Source: Pedobacter montanisoli
GTDB taxonomy: Bacteria; Bacteroidota; Bacteroidia; Sphingobacteriales; Sphingobacteriaceae
Direction: 5' to 3'
Assembly (NCBI RefSeq): GCF_022809115.1
Contig: NZ_JALGBH010000001.1
Location: 62,001 to 126,000, forward strand
DNA length: 64,000 bases
The notes beneath the pieces were generated by a model. That model saw nothing but the letters and a program-made list of their open reading frames with translations, did not search any database and was not told where the DNA came from. Position numbers and translations under genes: made by a program. Of the stretch, positions 35,906 to 44,814 are shown in pieces. Positions within the stretch are counted from its first letter, which is position 1; every line of letters begins with the position of its first letter.

Positions 35906-36095
35906 ATGGCCAAATATACATCATTTTATCTTTTTATTTTGTCAGCCCGAGTTCAAAAACTTACATATTAGCCAGTTAAACAAATAAAACATACCCACCT
36001 GTTATAAAAAATAGCTTTTGTAATTATCGTTTTTCAACGTTATTTATCAGAAAAATATATTGGCAAAGAGAGTTCTTTGTGTAGAAGAAATAAAA

Positions 36096-36194
36096 AGGGC
36101 ATCTAAAAAGCGTTACGTCGTTCCATACCTGATGGAACCTTTCTCTAAGATCCTGAAATAAATTCAGGATGACGGGACTAACTTTAGATGCCCT
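36096..36194. repeat. Composite nested inverted-repeat element, copy 2 (kbl 3' end)
   Basis: The outer stem AGGGCATCTAAA (36096-36107) pairs perfectly with TTTAGATGCCCT (36183-36194). Inside, CGTCG (36116) opposes GACG (36171-36174), enclosing hairpins TTCCA/TGGAA (36121-36137) and ATCCTGAA/TTCAGGAT (36150-36170). It lies 23 nt after the kbl stop (minus strand). It accounts for a third of the 313-nt gap between kbl and pheS; the rest is AT-rich with a possible pheS promoter near 35911. Confidence 0.82.
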
Positions 36195-36217
36195 CTTACG
36201 GAATCTGAAATACCGGA

Positions 36218-37408
36218 TTATTTGATTACACCTAATTCTTTGCCCACTTTGGTAAAGGCAGCAATCGCTTTATCTAGATGATGTTGCTCATGCGCAGCAG
36301 AAAGTTGCACCCTGATACGGGCTTTACCTTGTGGCACCACCGGATAAAAGAACCCGATTACATAAATACCCTCATCCAACATTCTTGCTGCAAATTCCTG
36401 CGCTACTTTGGCATCATACAACATTACCGGAACAATGGGGTGAAAGCCAGATTTAATATCAAAACCAGCTTCGGTCATTTTTTCACGGAAATATTTTGTG
36501 TTATATTCTAATTTATCTCTCAGTTCAGTGGTTTCGCTCAGCATATCTAAAACAGCAACAGAAGCACCTGCAATTGCCGGAGCTAAAGTATTTGAAAATA
36601 GATACGGACGTGAACGTTGACGCAACATCTCAATAATTTCTTTACGACCAGAAGTAAACCCACCTGAAGCACCGCCCAACGCTTTACCCAATGTACCTGT
36701 AATGATATCTATGCGGCCCATTACATTAAAATGCTCGTGCGTACCTCTTCCGGTTTTACCAATAAAACCAGAACAGTGCGATTCATCGATCATTACCAAT
36801 GCTTCATATTTATCTGCTAGATCACAAATCTTATCTAAAGGAGCTACGGCACCATCCATAGAAAAAGCACCATCAGTAACAATTAATCTATGGCGACAGT
36901 TCTTAGCCGCAATCAATTGTTGCTCCAAATCTGCCATATCGCAGTTTTTATAACGAAAACGTTGCGCTTTACATAAACGCACCCCGTCTATAATAGAAGC
37001 GTGGTTCAGTTCATCTGAGATAATGGCATCTTCCGCACCTAAAAGTGGTTCAAAAACACCCCCATTGGCATCAAAAGCAGCCGCATATAAAATCGTATCT
37101 TCTGTACCTAAAAATTCAGCAATCTTGGCTTCAAGTTCTTTATGCACATCCTGCGTACCACAAATAAAACGTACCGAAGACATCCCATAGCCATGTTTAT
37201 CCAGCGCTTCTTTGGCAGCCTGCAAAACTTTGGGATGCGATGAAAGGCCTAAGTAATTATTGGCACAAAAATTAACGACTTCTGCACCTGTGCTCACTTT
37301 AATATCGGCACCTTGCGGAGTTACGATTATTCTCTCTTTTTTGTATAGCCCGGCCTTTTCAATTTCTTCGAGCTCTTTTTGTAATACGGGTTGTAATGTT
37401 TTGTACAT
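36218..37408 (-). CDS. kbl: Glycine C-acetyltransferase (2-amino-3-ketobutyrate CoA ligase)
   Basis: Kbl is a PLP enzyme that cleaves 2-amino-3-oxobutyrate with CoA into glycine and acetyl-CoA, completing threonine breakdown. From the ATG at 37408 it has 396 residues, as in E. coli; an upstream in-frame start would add 20 unlikely residues. Motifs are [66 protein letters not shown], and the PLP lysine in [13 protein letters not shown]. The partner threonine dehydrogenase is probably the SDR gene at 42966-43910. Confidence 0.95.
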   Translation of the reverse strand: MYKTLQPVLQKELEEIEKAGLYKKERIIVTPQGADIKVSTGAEVVNFCANNYLGLSSHPKVLQAAKEALDKHGYGMSSVRFICGTQDVHKELEAKIAEFLGTEDTILYAAAFDANGGVFEPLLGAEDAIISDELNHASIIDGVRLCKAQRFRYKNCDMADLEQQLIAAKNCRHRLIVTDGAFSMDGAVAPLDKICDLADKYEALVMIDESHCSGFIGKTGRGTHEHFNVMGRIDIITGTLGKALGGASGGFTSGRKEIIEMLRQRSRPYLFSNTLAPAIAGASVAVLDMLSETTELRDKLEYNTKYFREKMTEAGFDIKSGFHPIVPVMLYDAKVAQEFAARMLDEGIYVIGFFYPVVPQGKARIRVQLSAAHEQHHLDKAIAAFTKVGKELGVIK

Positions 37409-37441
37409 GATGTTTTTATTTTTAGCCTTTAGGGCACAGCA

Positions 37442-37468
37442 CAAATATAGTATTTTGCCAATTAACAA
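37442..37468 (-). promoter_or_regulatory. Putative promoter of kbl
   Basis: On the minus strand TATATTTG (complement of 37442-37449) fits the -7 consensus, with a TTG (complement of 37466-37468) 16 nt upstream. The kbl ATG is 33 nt downstream of the -7 box. Confidence 0.4.
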
Positions 37469-37524
37469 ACTTTAACAACCAGTTTCTATGATCTTTTACC
37501 TAATTTAGTTTCATAAAACTATTT

Positions 37525-39981
37525 ATGACAAAGACCTTAAAGCTATTTGCTGCGCTTCTTTTTTGGGCTAATTTATGTATTGCACAACAGTTTAGTATTA
37601 CAGGAAAAATTACCGATAAAGAAGGTCTTGCCATTCCCTTTGCCTCTGTCATTATCAAAAATACCAGCAAAGGTGTTTCGGCAAATGAGCAGGGTATTTA
37701 CAGCATTAAAACCGATCATACCGAAATTACATTGGTATTTAAGGCCATTGGATATAAAAACAACGAAAAACAGCTACAGCTTACCTCAGCACCCACAACT
37801 CTTAACTGTGTATTGGAAGCTGAGCAATACACTTTGAACAGTGTTACCATTAAAGCCGGAGGCGAAGACCCTGCTTACAGGATTATACGTGAGACCATAA
37901 AAAAACGCAAGTATCACCTGAACGAGGTAAACTCATACAGCAGAGATGTTTATATTAAAGGCTTACAAAAACTGGTTGGTGCGCCTAAAAAATTCTTTGG
38001 TAGAGATATTCAAAAAATGCTCAGTTTAGATACCAATCGCAGTGGTATTTTATATCTTTCAGAATCGCAATCGCATTATTATTTTGAAAAACCCAATAAG
38101 ATAAAGGAAGAGATGTTTTCTTCTAAGGTATCGGGCAGAAATAATGCTTTCAGTTACAACAAAGCCTCAGATCTGCAAATTAATTTCTATGATAATCTTC
38201 TGTTAGAAAGTTCGGGACTGAGCTCAAGAAGCTTTGTATCACCTATTGCTGATAATGCCTTGTTCTACTATAATTATAAGTTATTGGGCAGCAGTAATGA
38301 AAACAATGTAATCATTCATAAAATAGCGGTTGAACCTAAGCGTAAGAATGACCCTGCTTTTAGGGGAATCGTATATATTGCCGATGAGCTGTGGCGTTTA
38401 ACAGGCGTAAATGTAAACCTAACTTCTGATGCGGGCATTAACTTGCTCGATACGTTAAATATTACCCAGCAATTTGTAAAAGTTGATCAATTCTATATGC
38501 CTTCTACCATACAATTTGGCTTTAACGGCAATGTTTTAGGCTTTAAATTTAAAGGCTATTATGTAGGGATGTTCAGCAATTATACCGTAAACCAAAAATT
38601 TCCTAAAGATTTCTTTAGCTCAGAGATTTTAAAGATTACCAAAGCCGTTAACAAGAAAGATTCTTTGTATTGGGCAGAAAACCGTCCCATACCTTTAACA
38701 CAGGAGGAAAAACTGGACTATAAGAAAAAAGACAGTATTGCAGTTTTAAAGGAATCGAAACATTATCTGGATTCTGTTGAAAAGGCCAATAACAACTTTA
38801 CCTTAGGCAAAATACTGATTACCAGTTACAGTCACAATAACCGGTATGAGAAAACGCGTTATGATTTTGATCCGCTTATACGTTCTGTGCTTTTTAATAC
38901 CGTAGAAGGATTTGCGCTAAAATACGGCGTAACTTTTACCAAACGACTGGAAGATAGGAAATATTATTCAATACGTCCTGATGTAAGGTATGGCTTTGCT
39001 AATAAAACTTTTACAGCCAGTTTAAGTGGTAATTTTTATTATGATCCGGTAAAAAGAGCTCAGATAGGTGGAAGTTTTGGTTCATCCATTAGCGACCTGA
39101 ACAATTATGGAAGCATGGATCTTTTATCAAACAGTATCAACTCTTTGGTTTTTGAAACCAATCTTTCTAAATTTTACAAGAAAGAATTTGGCGATGTGTA
39201 TGCAACTCGCGAGCTGGCCAATGGTTTGCAAGCTTATTTAAGTTTATCGTTTGCCAATAATCATGCGTTGATTAACCATTCTAATACAAAGATCAGGGAT
39301 ATAGCAGATAAGGAATATACTTCTAACAATCCTTTTACACCTGATACAGAAACTTACCTGTTTCCTGATTACAGATCGGCAAAGATTACAGCTCAGTTAA
39401 GTTATACTTTTGGCCAAAAATACATTACCCGTCCTGATGGTAAGTTTTATACCGAATCTAAGTACCCAAGAATAACTGTAGAATACCGAAAAGGTATTAA
39501 AAACCTTTTCAACAGTGATGTAGATTATGATTTTATTTCGGCAGAGATTTCTAAAGATAATATCAGCTCGGGGCTTTGGGGCTATTCTTCATTTGCCATA
39601 GGTGGAGGTACGTTTTTAAACAACAACAGTGTATTTTATCCTGATTTCAAACATTTCAGAGGCAACAAATCATTGGTATTCCCTCCTAACCTCAGAAAGT
39701 TCAGGTATCTTGATTTTTATCTATATAGTACGTCTAAGCATTATTTTGAAGCGCATTACGAACATAATTTTGCTGGTTTTATTACCAATAAAATTCCTTT
39801 GTTACGTAAGCTTAAGCTCGAAGAATATGTTGGTGTAAACTTTTTAACCCAACCCGACAAGCGAAATTATACCGAGTTTTTCTTTGGTCTGCAACGTTTA
39901 TTATTTAGCGTGAGTTATGGCTACGCTTACGATGGTAATAAGAAAGTTCAGCAAGGTTTCCGTATAGCTTATGGGTTTTAA
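37525..39981 (+). CDS. DUF5686 outer-membrane protein with carboxypeptidase-regulatory-like domain
   Basis: This 818-residue protein has a signal peptide, an N-terminal carboxypeptidase-D regulatory-like domain (FSITGKITDKEGLAIPFASVIIKNTSKGVSANEQGIYSI, about residues 22-105) and a long region matching DUF5686 with many amphipathic strands, ending in an aromatic residue (QGFRIAYGF) like an outer-membrane barrel. The layout recalls TonB-dependent receptors, but no plug domain is seen. The family is common in Bacteroidota and its role is unknown. It is monocistronic and diverges from kbl. Confidence 0.87.
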   Translation: MTKTLKLFAALLFWANLCIAQQFSITGKITDKEGLAIPFASVIIKNTSKGVSANEQGIYSIKTDHTEITLVFKAIGYKNNEKQLQLTSAPTTLNCVLEAEQYTLNSVTIKAGGEDPAYRIIRETIKKRKYHLNEVNSYSRDVYIKGLQKLVGAPKKFFGRDIQKMLSLDTNRSGILYLSESQSHYYFEKPNKIKEEMFSSKVSGRNNAFSYNKASDLQINFYDNLLLESSGLSSRSFVSPIADNALFYYNYKLLGSSNENNVIIHKIAVEPKRKNDPAFRGIVYIADELWRLTGVNVNLTSDAGINLLDTLNITQQFVKVDQFYMPSTIQFGFNGNVLGFKFKGYYVGMFSNYTVNQKFPKDFFSSEILKITKAVNKKDSLYWAENRPIPLTQEEKLDYKKKDSIAVLKESKHYLDSVEKANNNFTLGKILITSYSHNNRYEKTRYDFDPLIRSVLFNTVEGFALKYGVTFTKRLEDRKYYSIRPDVRYGFANKTFTASLSGNFYYDPVKRAQIGGSFGSSISDLNNYGSMDLLSNSINSLVFETNLSKFYKKEFGDVYATRELANGLQAYLSLSFANNHALINHSNTKIRDIADKEYTSNNPFTPDTETYLFPDYRSAKITAQLSYTFGQKYITRPDGKFYTESKYPRITVEYRKGIKNLFNSDVDYDFISAEISKDNISSGLWGYSSFAIGGGTFLNNNSVFYPDFKHFRGNKSLVFPPNLRKFRYLDFYLYSTSKHYFEAHYEHNFAGFITNKIPLLRKLKLEEYVGVNFLTQPDKRNYTEFFFGLQRLLFSVSYGYAYDGNKKVQQGFRIAYGF

Positions 39982-40010
39982 AAACTGTTCAGATTTTTAT
40001 TTAAAATGTA

Positions 40011-40073
40011 CGTCTTGCTGAATTTATTTCAGCATCTATTACAGTAGACCCTGAAACCAGTTCAGGGTAACGG
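40011..40073. repeat. Paired-hairpin dispersed repeat without clear outer stem
   Basis: Hairpin TGCTGAA/TTCAGCA (40016-40034) and hairpin ACCCTGAA/TTCAGGGT (40048-40068) lie between CGTC (40011) and AACGG (40069-40073). This is the same two-hairpin core as the composite elements, but both hairpins are of the CTGAA type. It lies 29 nt after the DUF5686 stop codon. Confidence 0.8.
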
Positions 40074-40124
40074 CATAAAATCGCAAGAAAAATTAAATAA
40101 CCTCTAAAAATGATTGGCATCACA

Positions 40125-40158
40125 TTGTATTTACTTTAATTCATTTTATTTATCTTTG
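40125..40158 (+). promoter_or_regulatory. Putative promoter of trhO
   Basis: TATCTTTG (40151-40158) is a perfect -7 box. A TTG at 40125-40127 is 23 nt upstream, slightly long for a -33 element. The ATG at 40199 is 40 nt downstream. Confidence 0.45.
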
Positions 40159-40198
40159 CAGCACATTAAACGCCGTTTACAGCGGTATCAATGAAGCT

Positions 40199-41128
40199 AT
40201 GAAATATAACACCTTACTTTATTACTGCTATTCGCCTATAGCAGATGCTGAACAATTTGCAGCAGATCATTTAAAATTTTGTAAATCATTAAATTTAGTT
40301 GGCCGTATCATCGTGGCAGACGAAGGATTGAACGGTACCGTTTCGGGCACAGCAGAAGCTTGTAAAGCTTATATGGAACATATACATGCCGATGAACGCT
40401 TTGCCAAAACAGAATTTAAGATAGATGAGGTTGAAGAACCTTCGTTCATTAAAATGCACTGCCGTTATAAGCAAGAAATTGTACACTCAGGCTTAAGAGA
40501 CACTTCTATTATCGATCCGAATAAACAAACCGGCAAGCATTTAGAGCCCAAAGAGTTTAGCGAGATGATGCATGATGAAGATGTGGTTGTTTTAGATGTA
40601 AGATCTAATTACGAACATAACTTAGGCAAATTTAAAAACGCAGTTACCTTAGATATAGATAATTTCAGGGATTTTCCTGATCAGATTGAAGCTTTAGCTC
40701 AATATAAAGACAAAAAGGTTTTAACCTACTGTACAGGTGGTATCAAATGTGAAAAAGCATCGGCCTTACTTTTACATCATGGTTTTACAGATGTTTACCA
40801 GTTACATGGCGGTATCATCAAATATGGTAAAGAAGCTGGTGGTAAAGATTTTGAAGGCAAATGTTATGTATTTGATAACCGTATTGCCGTAGATGTAAAC
40901 TCGGTAAACCCACAGGTAATCAGTAAATGTTTGAATTGCGGCATTACTACGCCAAAAATGATCAATTGCGCCAATCCTGAGTGCAATGAGCACTTTACAC
41001 AATGCGATGAATGTGGCGAAAAAATGCAGGGTTGTTGTTCTGCTGCCTGTATGGAACATCCTCGTCGCCGACCATATGATGGTACCGGATATTACGTAAA
41101 AGTACCACAACCTTTAGCAAGCAAATAA
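40199..41128 (+). CDS. trhO: tRNA uridine(34) hydroxylase, rhodanese-related
   Basis: TrhO (YceA family) makes 5-hydroxyuridine at tRNA position 34 in an oxygen-dependent way. At 309 residues it has an N-terminal acylphosphatase-like part (RIIVADEGLNGTVSGTAEACKAYM) and a rhodanese domain (VVVLDVRSNYEHNLGKF, with the active Cys in VLTYCTGGIKCEKASALL). A Cys-rich C-terminal tail (CLNCGITTPKMINCANPEC, then CDECGEKMQGCC) probably binds zinc. The stop codon is directly followed by the ATG of the DUF486 gene. Confidence 0.93.
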   Translation: MKYNTLLYYCYSPIADAEQFAADHLKFCKSLNLVGRIIVADEGLNGTVSGTAEACKAYMEHIHADERFAKTEFKIDEVEEPSFIKMHCRYKQEIVHSGLRDTSIIDPNKQTGKHLEPKEFSEMMHDEDVVVLDVRSNYEHNLGKFKNAVTLDIDNFRDFPDQIEALAQYKDKKVLTYCTGGIKCEKASALLLHHGFTDVYQLHGGIIKYGKEAGGKDFEGKCYVFDNRIAVDVNSVNPQVISKCLNCGITTPKMINCANPECNEHFTQCDECGEKMQGCCSAACMEHPRRRPYDGTGYYVKVPQPLASK

Positions 41129-41500
41129 ATGCGGGCCATTTTTACTATTGTTTTCCTAATGATCTCAAATACCTTCATGACACTGGCATGGTATGGTCAT
41201 TTGCGGTTCAAGGATATGGAATGGAGTAAAAATTTAGGTCTTCTCAGCATTATTGCAATAAGCTGGGGTATCGCGCTGTTCGAGTACATTTTTCAGGTAC
41301 CCGCAAACAAATATGGCTTTAAAGAGAACGGAGGACCTTTTAGTTTAATGCAATTAAAGGTATTGCAGGAAGCGATCTCAATAAGTGTTTTCCTCATCTT
41401 TTCTATTTTACTATTTAAAACAGAGAAAATAGCCTGGAACCATTATGTAGCATTTTGCCTCATCATCCTGGCTGTTTTCTTTGCTTTCATCAAAAAGTAA
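41129..41500 (+). CDS. DUF486/DMT-family small membrane protein
   Basis: This 123-residue protein has four hydrophobic helices and the family features FMTLAWYGHLRF, SWGIALFEYIFQVPANKYG and FSLMQLKVLQEAISISVF. It resembles half of a DMT transporter and sits in the inner membrane. No substrate is known. It starts immediately after the trhO stop, so the two are co-transcribed. Confidence 0.88.
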   Translation: MRAIFTIVFLMISNTFMTLAWYGHLRFKDMEWSKNLGLLSIIAISWGIALFEYIFQVPANKYGFKENGGPFSLMQLKVLQEAISISVFLIFSILLFKTEKIAWNHYVAFCLIILAVFFAFIKK

Positions 41501-41586
41501 CCTTCTTCCAAGCAGTTTACAAAAATTAACATTTAATCCATTGTCTGCGCACAAAAAATAGCTTAGCTTAGCTAAAAAACTATTTT

Positions 41587-42045
41587 ATGGATTTACCTAA
41601 TATTTTTACCAAAGAGGTATCAGAACAAGTTATCAATCGTATAAACCAGTTGCAAAACAGTTCGCAACCTTTATGGGGCAAAATGAACGTAGCGCAGATG
41701 CTGGCACATTGCTGCGTAACTTATGAAATGATCTATACAGACAAACATCCAAAACCCAATTTTTTAATGGGCTTTATGTTAAAGAAGTTTGCTAAAAAAT
41801 ATGTGGTAAGCGATAAGCCCTTTCCAAAAAACGCTAAAACAGCTCCTGTTTTTATCATCAGTGATGAAAGAGAATTTGAAGGTGAAAAACACCGTTTGAT
41901 TGAGTATATCCGCCAAACCCAAATATTAGGTGAATATGCTTTTGATGGTAAGCTTTCTCATTCTTTCGGAGAACTGGATGCCAATGAATGGAACAATATG
42001 TTCTACAAACATTTAGACCACCACCTTAATCAGTTTGGAGCATAA
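41587..42045 (+). CDS. DUF1569 (DinB-like) protein
   Basis: This 152-residue protein matches the DUF1569 branch of the DinB-like four-helix bundle: WGKMNVAQMLAHCCVTYEMI near the N-terminus, KPFPKNAKTAPVFIISDEREFEGEKHRLIEYI, and a C-terminal LSHSFGELDANEWNNMFYKHLDHHLNQFG with the conserved HLDHHL. Possible metal ligands are the histidines of the first and last helices. No activity is known. It is followed at once by a composite repeat element. Confidence 0.88.
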   Translation: MDLPNIFTKEVSEQVINRINQLQNSSQPLWGKMNVAQMLAHCCVTYEMIYTDKHPKPNFLMGFMLKKFAKKYVVSDKPFPKNAKTAPVFIISDEREFEGEKHRLIEYIRQTQILGEYAFDGKLSHSFGELDANEWNNMFYKHLDHHLNQFGA

Positions 42046-42049
42046 AAAA

Positions 42050-42157
42050 GAGGCTGCTTGAGAAGGTAATCGTCATTCCGTGCTTGATACGGAATCTTGT
42101 GAATCAGATCCTGAAACGAGTTCAGGATGACGAATAAGCAGCTTTTCAAACAGCCTC
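42050..42157. repeat. Composite nested inverted-repeat element, copy 3
   Basis: The outer stem GAGGCTGCTTGAGAA (42050-42064) pairs with TTTTCAAACAGCCTC (42143-42157). Inside, CGTCAT (42071-42076) pairs with ATGACG (42127-42132), enclosing hairpins ATTCCGT/ACGGAAT (42075-42095) and ATCCTGAA/TTCAGGAT (42108-42128). Hairpin order is the reverse complement of copy 1. It starts 4 nt after the DUF1569 stop and faces the convergent yebC stop at 42180. Confidence 0.87.
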
Positions 42158-42179
42158 AAATATTTTTAATGATCGGAGC

Positions 42180-42908
42180 TTATTCGGCCATATTATGGTA
42201 AACAGCCTGAACGTCATCATCCTCTTCAAGCTTATCTATCAGTTTCAATACATCAGCAGCCTGCTCTTCAGAAACCGGATGATGAGATAAAGCAATACGC
42301 TCTAATTTAGAACTTTTTAATTCGATACCTTTTTCTTCAAGTGCCTTTTGTAAAGAACCAAAACTCTCAAAAGCACCTTGCGCTACTACAATATCATTAC
42401 CCTCTTCATCAGCTTCAACATAAAGTTCTTCCAAACCTGCATCAATCAGTTCAAATTCTAATTCTTCTAGATCAAGCTCATCAGTAGGTGCAAATCTGAA
42501 AATAGATTTACGGTTAAACACAAAATCCAAAGAGCCCGTTTTACCTAAAGCACCTCCGGTTTTGTTAAAATAACTACGCACATTGGCAACCGTACGGTTG
42601 GTATTATCAGTAGCAGTTTCTATCAACACAGCTACACCATGTGGTGCATATCCTTCATAAACAATCTCCTCATAGTTGGCCATCGATTTATCAGATGCTC
42701 TTTTAATTGCCGCATCTACCCTATCTTTAGGCATGTTTACGGCTTTGGCATTCTGTATGGCGGTACGTAAGCGCGAATTGGTTTCGGGATGTGGGCCACC
42801 TTCTTTAACAGCAATTACAATATCTTTACCTATACGGGTAAACTGAACGGCCATTTTTGCCCAACGTTTAAATTTTCTTTCTTTTCTAAATTCAAAAGCT
42901 CTTCCCAT
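42180..42908 (-). CDS. YebC/PmpR-family DNA-binding protein / translation factor
   Basis: This 242-residue protein has the YebC start GRAFEFRKERKFKRWAKMAVQFTRIGKDI, DRVDAAIKRASDK, YEEIVYEGYAPHGVAVLIETATDNTNRTVANVR, FNKTGGALGKTGSLDFVF and the C-terminal DVLKLIDKLEEDDDVQAVYHN. Some family members regulate transcription, and recent work links others to translation of proline-rich stretches; which applies here cannot be seen. It is monocistronic. Confidence 0.95.
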   Translation of the reverse strand: MGRAFEFRKERKFKRWAKMAVQFTRIGKDIVIAVKEGGPHPETNSRLRTAIQNAKAVNMPKDRVDAAIKRASDKSMANYEEIVYEGYAPHGVAVLIETATDNTNRTVANVRSYFNKTGGALGKTGSLDFVFNRKSIFRFAPTDELDLEELEFELIDAGLEELYVEADEEGNDIVVAQGAFESFGSLQKALEEKGIELKSSKLERIALSHHPVSEEQAADVLKLIDKLEEDDDVQAVYHNMAE

Positions 42909-42965
42909 TGTGTTTATATTTTATTCTGAGTGCAAAAAATCACACCTGTTTTTATATTTAGTTTT

Positions 42966-43910
42966 TTACTTTTTTAAATTATTCAGCATTTCAGTGGTCA
43001 TTTTGGCCAAGTCAAACTGGGGCTTCCAGTTCCAGTCTTTTACCGCATAAGAATCATCTATAGAACCTGGCCAGCTATTGGCAATGGCTTGTCTTGGATC
43101 ATTCTCTACATAACCCAATTTAAAATCAGGTAAATGTTTACGTATCTCTGCACCTAACTGTTCAGGCGTAAAACTTACACCTGCCAGGTTATAGCTCGAT
43201 CTGATCGTGATATTTTCGGCAGGAGCATCCATTAATTCTATGGTTCCCTTAATGGCATCATCCATATACAACATAGGCAATTCGGTTTCTGCAGATAAAA
43301 ACGAATTGTAACTGTTTTTCATCAATGCATCATGAAAAATATGTACTGCATAATCAGTTGTTCCCCCACCCGGAGCGGCTTTCCAGCTGATCAATCCCGG
43401 ATAACGGATACTGCGCACATCCAAATTGTATTTCTGGTGATAATATTCACACCAGCGCTCGCCAGCCAGTTTACTAATTCCATAAACCGTATTAGGATCC
43501 ATGGTACAGAACTGAGGCGTATTGTTTTTTGGAGAATTTGGCCCAAATGCAGCAATAGAACTTGGCCAGTAAACCTTAGCCGTTCTGTAAGCTAATGCAA
43601 AATCCAGTACGTTCAAAAGACCGTTCATATTCAGGTCCCAGGCCAATTTAGGGTTTTGCTCGCCCGTTGCCGATAGTAATGCAGCCAATAAGTAAACCTG
43701 TGTAGGTTTATATTTTTCAAAAGTGGCTTTTAAGATATCTTTATCTAAAACGTTAACAAATTCAAAAGGCCCGGCATTTTTTATTTCATAATCTGGTCTT
43801 CTTATATCGCACGCAACCACTTGATTACTGCCATATGCTTCTCTCAAAGCCGTTACCAGCTCAGTGCCAATCTGTCCGTTTGAACCTAACACTAAAATCG
43901 TTTCTTTCAT
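42966..43910 (-). CDS. SDR-type NAD-dependent L-threonine 3-dehydrogenase (probable)
   Basis: This 314-residue extended SDR has the NAD motif LGSNGQIG (residues 7-14), VYWPSSIAAFGPN with the catalytic Ser region, and YGISKLAGE (YXXXK). Sequences such as RYPGLISWKAAPGGGTTDYAV are typical of the short-chain threonine dehydrogenases known from Flavobacterium and animals, rather than epimerases. It would oxidise threonine to 2-amino-3-oxobutyrate, the substrate of Kbl encoded at 36218-37408. A TACCTTTG box (complement of 43930-43937) lies 19 nt upstream. Confidence 0.82.
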   Translation of the reverse strand: MKETILVLGSNGQIGTELVTALREAYGSNQVVACDIRRPDYEIKNAGPFEFVNVLDKDILKATFEKYKPTQVYLLAALLSATGEQNPKLAWDLNMNGLLNVLDFALAYRTAKVYWPSSIAAFGPNSPKNNTPQFCTMDPNTVYGISKLAGERWCEYYHQKYNLDVRSIRYPGLISWKAAPGGGTTDYAVHIFHDALMKNSYNSFLSAETELPMLYMDDAIKGTIELMDAPAENITIRSSYNLAGVSFTPEQLGAEIRKHLPDFKLGYVENDPRQAIANSWPGSIDDSYAVKDWNWKPQFDLAKMTTEMLNNLKK

Positions 43911-44202
43911 TTATTGCAATGATTTTTCACAAAGGTAAAAAAATGCACCTAATGCACTTAATCAAAATAAATTATCAACTTAATATTTTTAACAACTTAA
44001 TTTCTTATTATTACGCTTCAATACCAAAAACCACAATACGAAACAAAGTGAAATACAAAATAAAACAAATTCAGCTTTTATTTACATCAGTCTTTAATAG
44101 GAATACACATAAAAAGAAATTGCCATTATTTATGTGCGGCTTGAAATAAAATTTAGTAATATTACATAGTGTTATAAACACACCGCTATAAACCTAAAAA
44201 AA

Positions 44203-44787
44203 ATGAACAGAAGAGAAGCACTGAAAAATGTTGCTATTTTATTAGGAACCACCATTTCGGCAAGTACCACAACCATACTCTTTGAGAGTTTCACGCTTCC
44301 CGAAAATGAAAAAAATGCTGTTGCATTTACCGATGATCAAAAGAAAATTCTGACGGAAATGGCAGAGATCATTATGCCTACAACCAAATCGTCTCCGGGC
44401 GCCAAAGCTGCCGGAGTAGGCAAGTTTATCCCGATGATGGTTAACGATTGTTATCCGGCCAAACAACAACAACGTTTTGCAAAAGGATTGAGCGAATTTG
44501 AAGAAAGAGCCCAAACCGAATTTGGTAAAAACTTCTTAGCGCTTAACAATACCGAGCGTACTAAAATGCTGATTGATCTTCGATTGGGAGCCATTGCCCA
44601 AAAAGAAAGTAAAGATGCGGCAACTGCCGATATTTCTTACTTCTTTACCATTACCCGCGATCTTACCCTTTTAGGTTATTTCGCTTCAGAGATCGGTTGC
44701 ACGCAGGCTAGGGCTTATTTACCAATTCCCGGGCGTTATGATGGCAATGTGCCATTAAAACCCGGACAAAAATCGTGGGCTACTTAA
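44203..44787 (+). CDS. Gluconate 2-dehydrogenase subunit 3-like (hitch-hiker) protein
   Basis: This 194-residue protein has a twin-arginine signal (MNRREALKNVAILLGTTI) and the PF13618-type body: DDQKKILTEMAEIIMPTTKSSPGAKAAGVGKFIPMMVNDCY, ending in LLGYFASEIGCTQARAYLPIPGRYDG. In the GMC sugar dehydrogenases such a subunit carries the folded catalytic subunit through the Tat pore. The catalytic gene follows 27 nt downstream and lacks its own signal peptide, which fits. It heads the nine-gene sugar cluster. The preceding 292 nt are AT-rich; I see no other gene there. Confidence 0.9.
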   Translation: MNRREALKNVAILLGTTISASTTTILFESFTLPENEKNAVAFTDDQKKILTEMAEIIMPTTKSSPGAKAAGVGKFIPMMVNDCYPAKQQQRFAKGLSEFEERAQTEFGKNFLALNNTERTKMLIDLRLGAIAQKESKDAATADISYFFTITRDLTLLGYFASEIGCTQARAYLPIPGRYDGNVPLKPGQKSWAT

Positions 44788-44814
44788 TCATCATAAACCT
44801 CAGACTAAAACAAC

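Noticed and set aside
42966..43910. UDP-glucose 4-epimerase
   Set aside because: The general SDR family fits, but the GLISWKAAPGGGTTDYAV region is characteristic of short-chain threonine dehydrogenases.
43835..44149. 104-codon plus-strand frame upstream of the sugar cluster
   Set aside because: It overlaps the start of the threonine dehydrogenase gene, is extremely Lys/Asn/Ile-rich as AT-rich non-coding DNA would be, and has no recognisable domain.
44169..44181. GTGTT-ATA-AACAC inverted repeat upstream of the sugar cluster as an operator
   Set aside because: Only five base pairs per arm in AT-rich DNA, and no regulator gene lies in the cluster; too weak to call.
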